This document shows positions 60,101 to 64,000 of a stretch of DNA of 64,000 nucleotides, one piece after another. Every line of letters starts with the position of its first letter. Within the stretch, counting starts at the first letter, position 1. The notes beneath the pieces are model-generated. The model saw only the letters and a program-made list of their open reading frames with translations, did not search any database and was not told the DNA's origin. The position numbers and the translations under genes were made by a program. This stretch comes from Omphiscola glabra (Eukaryota > Mollusca > Gastropoda > Lymnaeidae): the NCBI GenBank assembly GCA_964017045.1, contig OZ024801.1, positions 35,372,757 through 35,436,756 on the forward strand, in the 5' to 3' direction.

Positions 60101-63100
60101 CAGCCTAGGGCTAGACTCTCTGCCAGTACCACAGCCTAGGGCTATACTCACTGCCAGTACCCCAGCCTAGGGCTAGACTCTCTGCCAGTACCCCAGCCTA
60201 GGGCTATACTCACTGCCAGTACCCCAGCCTAGGGCTAGACTCTCTGCCAGTACCACAGCCTAGGGCTATACTCACTGCCAGTACCCCAGCCTAGGGCTAG
60301 ACTCTCTGCCAGTACCCCAGCCTAGGGCTAGACTCTCTGCCAGTACCACAGCCTAGGGCTATACTCACTGCCAGTACCCCAGCCTAGGGCTAGACTCTCT
60401 GCCAGTACCCCAGCCTAGGGCTATACTCACTGCCAGTACCCCAGCCTAGGGCTAGACTCTCTGCCAGTACCCCAGCCTAGGGCTAGACTCTCTGCCAGTA
60501 CCCCAGCCTAGGGCTAGACTCTCTGCCAGTACCCCAGCCTAGGGCTAGACTCTCTGCCAGTACCCCAGCCTAGGGCTAGACTCTCTGCCAGTACCACAGC
60601 CTAGGGCTAGACTCTCTGCCAGTACCCCAGCCTAGGGCTAGACTCTCTGCCAGTACCACAGCCTAGGGCTAGACTCTCTGCCAGTACCCCAGCCTAGGGC
60701 TAGACTCTCTGCCAGTACCCCAGCCTAGGGCTAGACTCTCTGCCAGTACCCCAGCCTAGGGCTAGACTCTCTGCCAGTACCCCAGCCTAGGGCTAGACTC
60801 TCTGCCAGTACCACAGCCTAGGGCTAGACTCTCTGCCAGTACCACAGCCTAGGGCTAGACTCTCTGCCAGTACCCCAGCCTAGGGCTAGACTCTCTGCCA
60901 GTACCACAGCCTAGGGCTAGGCTCTCTGCCAGTACCACAGCCTAGGGCTAGGCTCACTGCAGTACCACAGCCTAGGGCTAGACTCTCTGCCAGTACCACA
61001 GCCTAGGGCTAGGCTCTCTGCCAGTACCACAGCCTAGGGCTAGACTCTCTGCCAGTACCACAGCCTAGGGCTAGACTCTCTGCCAGTACCCCAGCCTAGG
61101 GCTAGACTCTCTGCCAGTACCACAGCCTAGGGCTAGGCTCACTGCAGTACTACAGCCTAGGGCTAGACTCTCTGCCAGTACCACAGCCTAGGGCTAGACT
61201 CTCTGCCAGTACCCCAGCCTAGGGCTAGACTCTCTGCCAGTACCACAGCCTAGGGCTAGACTCTCTGCCAGTACCACAGCCTAGGGCTAGACTCTCTGCC
61301 AGTACCCCAGCCTAGGGCTAGACTCTCTGCCAGTACCACAGCCTAGGGCTAGACTCTCTGCCAGTACCACAGCCTAGGGCTAGACTCTCTGCCAGTACCC
61401 CAGCCTAGGGCTAGACTCTCTGCCAGTACCACAGCCTAGGGCTAGGCTCTCTGCCAGTACCACAGCCTAGGGCTAGGCTCACTGCAGTACCACAGCCTAG
61501 GGCTAGACTCTCTGCCAGTACCACAGCCTAGGGCTAGGCTCTCTGCCAGTACCACAGCCTAGGGCTAGACTCTCTGCCAGTACCACAGCCTAGGGCTAGA
61601 CTCTCTGCCAGTACCACAGCCTAGGGCTAGACTCTCTGCCAGTACCACAGCCTAGGGCTAGACTCTCTGCCAGTACCACAGCCTAGGGCTAGACTCTCTG
61701 CCAGTACCACAGCCTAGGGCTAGACTCTCTGCCAGTACCACAGCCTAGGGCTATACTCACTGCCAGTACCCCAGCCTAGGGCTAGACTCTCTGCCAGTAC
61801 CCCAGCCTAGGGCTATACTCACTGCCAGTACCCCAGCCTAGGGCTAGACTCTCTGCCAGTACCACAGCCTAGGGCTATACTCACTGCCAGTACCCCAGCC
61901 TAGGGCTAGACTCTCTGCCAGTACCCCAGCCTAGGGCTAGACTCTCTGCCAGTACCACAGCCTAGGGCTATACTCACTGCCAGTACCCCAGCCTAGGGCT
62001 AGACTCTTTGCCAGTACCCCAGCCTAGGGCTATACTCACTGCCAGTACCCCAGCCTAGGGCTAGACTCTCTGCCAGTACCCCAGCCTAGGGCTAGACTCT
62101 CTGCCAGTACCCCAGCCTAGGGCTAGACTCTCTGCCAGTACCCCAGCCTAGGGCTAGACTCTCTGCCAGTACCCCAGCCTAGGGCTAGACTCTCTGCCAG
62201 TACCACAGCCTAGGGCTAGACTCTCTGCCAGTACCCCAGCCTAGGGCTAGACTCTCTGCCAGTACCACAGCCTAGGGCTAGACTCTCTGCCAGTACCCCA
62301 GCCTAGGGCTAGACTCTCTGCCAGTACCCCAGCCTAGGGCTAGACTCTCTGCCAGTACCCCAGCCTAGGGCTAGACTCTCTGCCAGTACCCCAGCCTAGG
62401 GCTAGACTCTCTGCCAGTACCACAGCCTAGGGCTAGACTCTCTGCCAGTACCACAGCCTAGGGCTAGACTCTCTGCCAGTACCCCAGCCTAGGGCTAGAC
62501 TCTCTGCCAGTACCACAGCCTAGGGCTAGGCTCTCTGCCAGTACCACAGCCTAGGGCTAGGCTCACTGCAGTACCACAGCCTAGGGCTAGACTCTCTGCC
62601 AGTACCACAGCCTAGAGCTAGGCTCTCTGCCAGTACCACAGCCTAGGGCTAGACTCTCTGCCAGTACCACAGCCTAGGGCTAGACTCTCTGCCAGTACCC
62701 CAGCCTAGGGCTAGACTCTCTGCCAGTACCACAGCCTAGGGCTAGGCTCACTGCAGTACCACAGCCTAGGGCTAGACTCTCTGCCAGTACCACAGCCTAG
62801 GGCTAGACTCTCTGCCAGTACCACAGCCTAGGGCTAGACTCTCTGCCAGTACCACAGCCTAGGGCTAGGCTCTCTGCCAGTACCACAGCCTAGGGCTAGG
62901 CTCACTGCAGTACCACAGCCTAGGGCTAGACTCTCTGCCAGTACCACAGCCTAGGGCTAGGCTCTCTGCCAGTACCACAGCCTAGGGCTAGACTCTCTGC
63001 CAGTACCACAGCCTAGGGCTAGACTCTCTGCCAGTACCCCAGCCTAGGGCTAGACTCTCTGCCAGTACCACAGCCTAGGGCTAGGTTCACAGCCATTACC

Positions 63101-64000
63101 CCAGCCTAGGGCTAGACTCTCTGCCAGTACCCCAGCCTAGGGCTAGACTCTCTGCCAGTACCCCAGCCTAGGGCTAGACTCTCTGCCAGTACCACAGCCT
63201 AGGGCTAGGTTCACAGCCATTACCCCAGCCTAGGGCTAGACTCTCTGCCAGTACCACAGCCTAGGGCTAGGTTCACAGCCATTACCCCAGCCTAGGGCTA
63301 GACTCTCTGCCAGTACCACAGCCTAGGGCTAGGTTCACAGCCATTACCCCAGCCTAGGGCTAGACTCTCTGCCAGTACCACAGCCTAGGGCTAGGTTCAC
63401 AGCCATTACCCCAGCCTAGGGCTAGACTCTCTGCCAGTACCACAGCCTAGGGCTAGGTTCACAGCCATTACCCCAGCCTAGGGCTAGACTCTCTGCCAGT
63501 ACCCCAGCCTAGGGCTAGACTCTCTGCCAGTACCCCAGCCTAGGGCTAGACTCTCTGCCAGTACCACAGCCTAGGGCTAGACTCTCTGCCAGTACCCCAG
63601 CCTAGGGCTAGACTCTCTGCCAGTACCACAGCCTAGGGCTAGACTCTCTGCCAGTACCCCAGCCTAGGGCTATACTCTCTGCCAGTACCACAGCCTAGGG
63701 CTAGACTCTCTGCCAGTACCACAGCCTAGGGCTATACTCACTGCCAGTACCCCAGCCTAGGGCTAGACTCTCTGCCAGTACCCCAGCCTAGGGCTATACT
63801 CACTGCCAGTACCCCAGCCTAGGGCTAGACTCTCTGCCAGTACCACAGCCTAGGGCTATACTCACTGCCAGTACCCCAGCCTAGGGCTAGACTCTCTGCC
63901 AGTACCCCAGCCTAGGGCTAGACTCTCTGCCAGTACCACAGCCTAGGGCTATACTCACTGCCAGTACCCCAGCCTAGGGCTAGACTCTCTGCCAGTACCC
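54106..64000. repeat. 30/31-bp array with dyad core, at least 9.9 kb, cut by the window end
   Basis: About 324 copies. From 54114 to 55000 the unit is a uniform 30-mer, cagtaccacagcctagggct plus aggctcactg. Further right, 31-bp forms take over (ccagtaccccagcctagggc plus tagactctctg; ccattaccccagcc forms). In the 30-mer, agcctag and ctaggct form a perfect inverted repeat around gg. Rare variants trace block duplications: agcatagg at 54942, 55731 and 56520 (789 bp apart), agactctttg at 58411 and 62001, and cctagagcta at 59021 and 62611 (3,590 bp apart, itself split as 1,981 plus 1,609). Minus-strand frames of up to 296 codons (SLALGCGTAV) exist only in the uniform 30-bp part and end where 31-bp units begin. 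Confidence 0.97.

Overview
The window looks like gene-poor DNA from an animal nuclear genome. I see no intact protein-coding gene, rRNA or tRNA. By my tally about 55% of it (roughly 35 kb) is tandem repeat, in about 30 separate arrays with units of 12 to 39 bp. Three arrays dominate: a 13-bp satellite (23.2-31.8 kb), a 30-bp array (47.8-52.1 kb) and a 30/31-bp array (54.1 kb to the window end, where it is cut off). The rest is AT-rich sequence with transposon remains. The transposon types (Tigger/pogo, hAT including SPIN-like elements, a CR1/L2/Jockey-like LINE) are metazoan. A mollusc, possibly a freshwater snail, is my best guess, because SPIN elements were reported in a pond snail; this is an inference.

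Layout. 0-5 kb: an old 29-bp minisatellite (728-1612, 2188-2830, 4540-4610) split by an unrecognised ~575-bp segment and by a decayed Tigger/pogo-like transposon (2838-4527) with TA target duplications. 4.8-11 kb: one copy of a dispersed ~0.7-kb repeat joined to a 32-bp array, a 12-bp array, a 5'-truncated LINE (8.4-9.6 kb), and a 25-bp array abutting the LINE 3' end. 11-16 kb: AT-rich DNA with several MITEs, one with a perfect 8-bp target duplication. 16.4-23.1 kb: a series of minisatellites (36, 25, 24, 23, 30, 26 and 33 bp). 23.2-31.8 kb: the 13-bp satellite. 32-46.7 kb: small minisatellites, two SPIN-like hAT elements with 8-bp target duplications, other MITEs, and a second, inverted copy of the dispersed 0.7-kb repeat. 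46.8-64 kb: almost continuous minisatellite.

No genes work together here. What the sequence records is a history of insertion and array expansion: transposons inserted into older arrays, arrays that start at element ends, and large arrays built from higher-order duplications (about 789, 1,981/1,609/3,590 bp in the last array; 1,467-1,805 bp in the 13-bp satellite). The long open frames (up to 612 codons) all come from arrays whose unit is a multiple of 3 or whose three frames lack stops, and I do not regard them as genes.

The points most worth checking are the SPIN-like pair, the hAT MITE inserted in another repeat that has an empty-site paralogue nearby, the dispersed repeat joined to tandem arrays, and the dyad-containing 30/31-bp array with nested higher-order structure.
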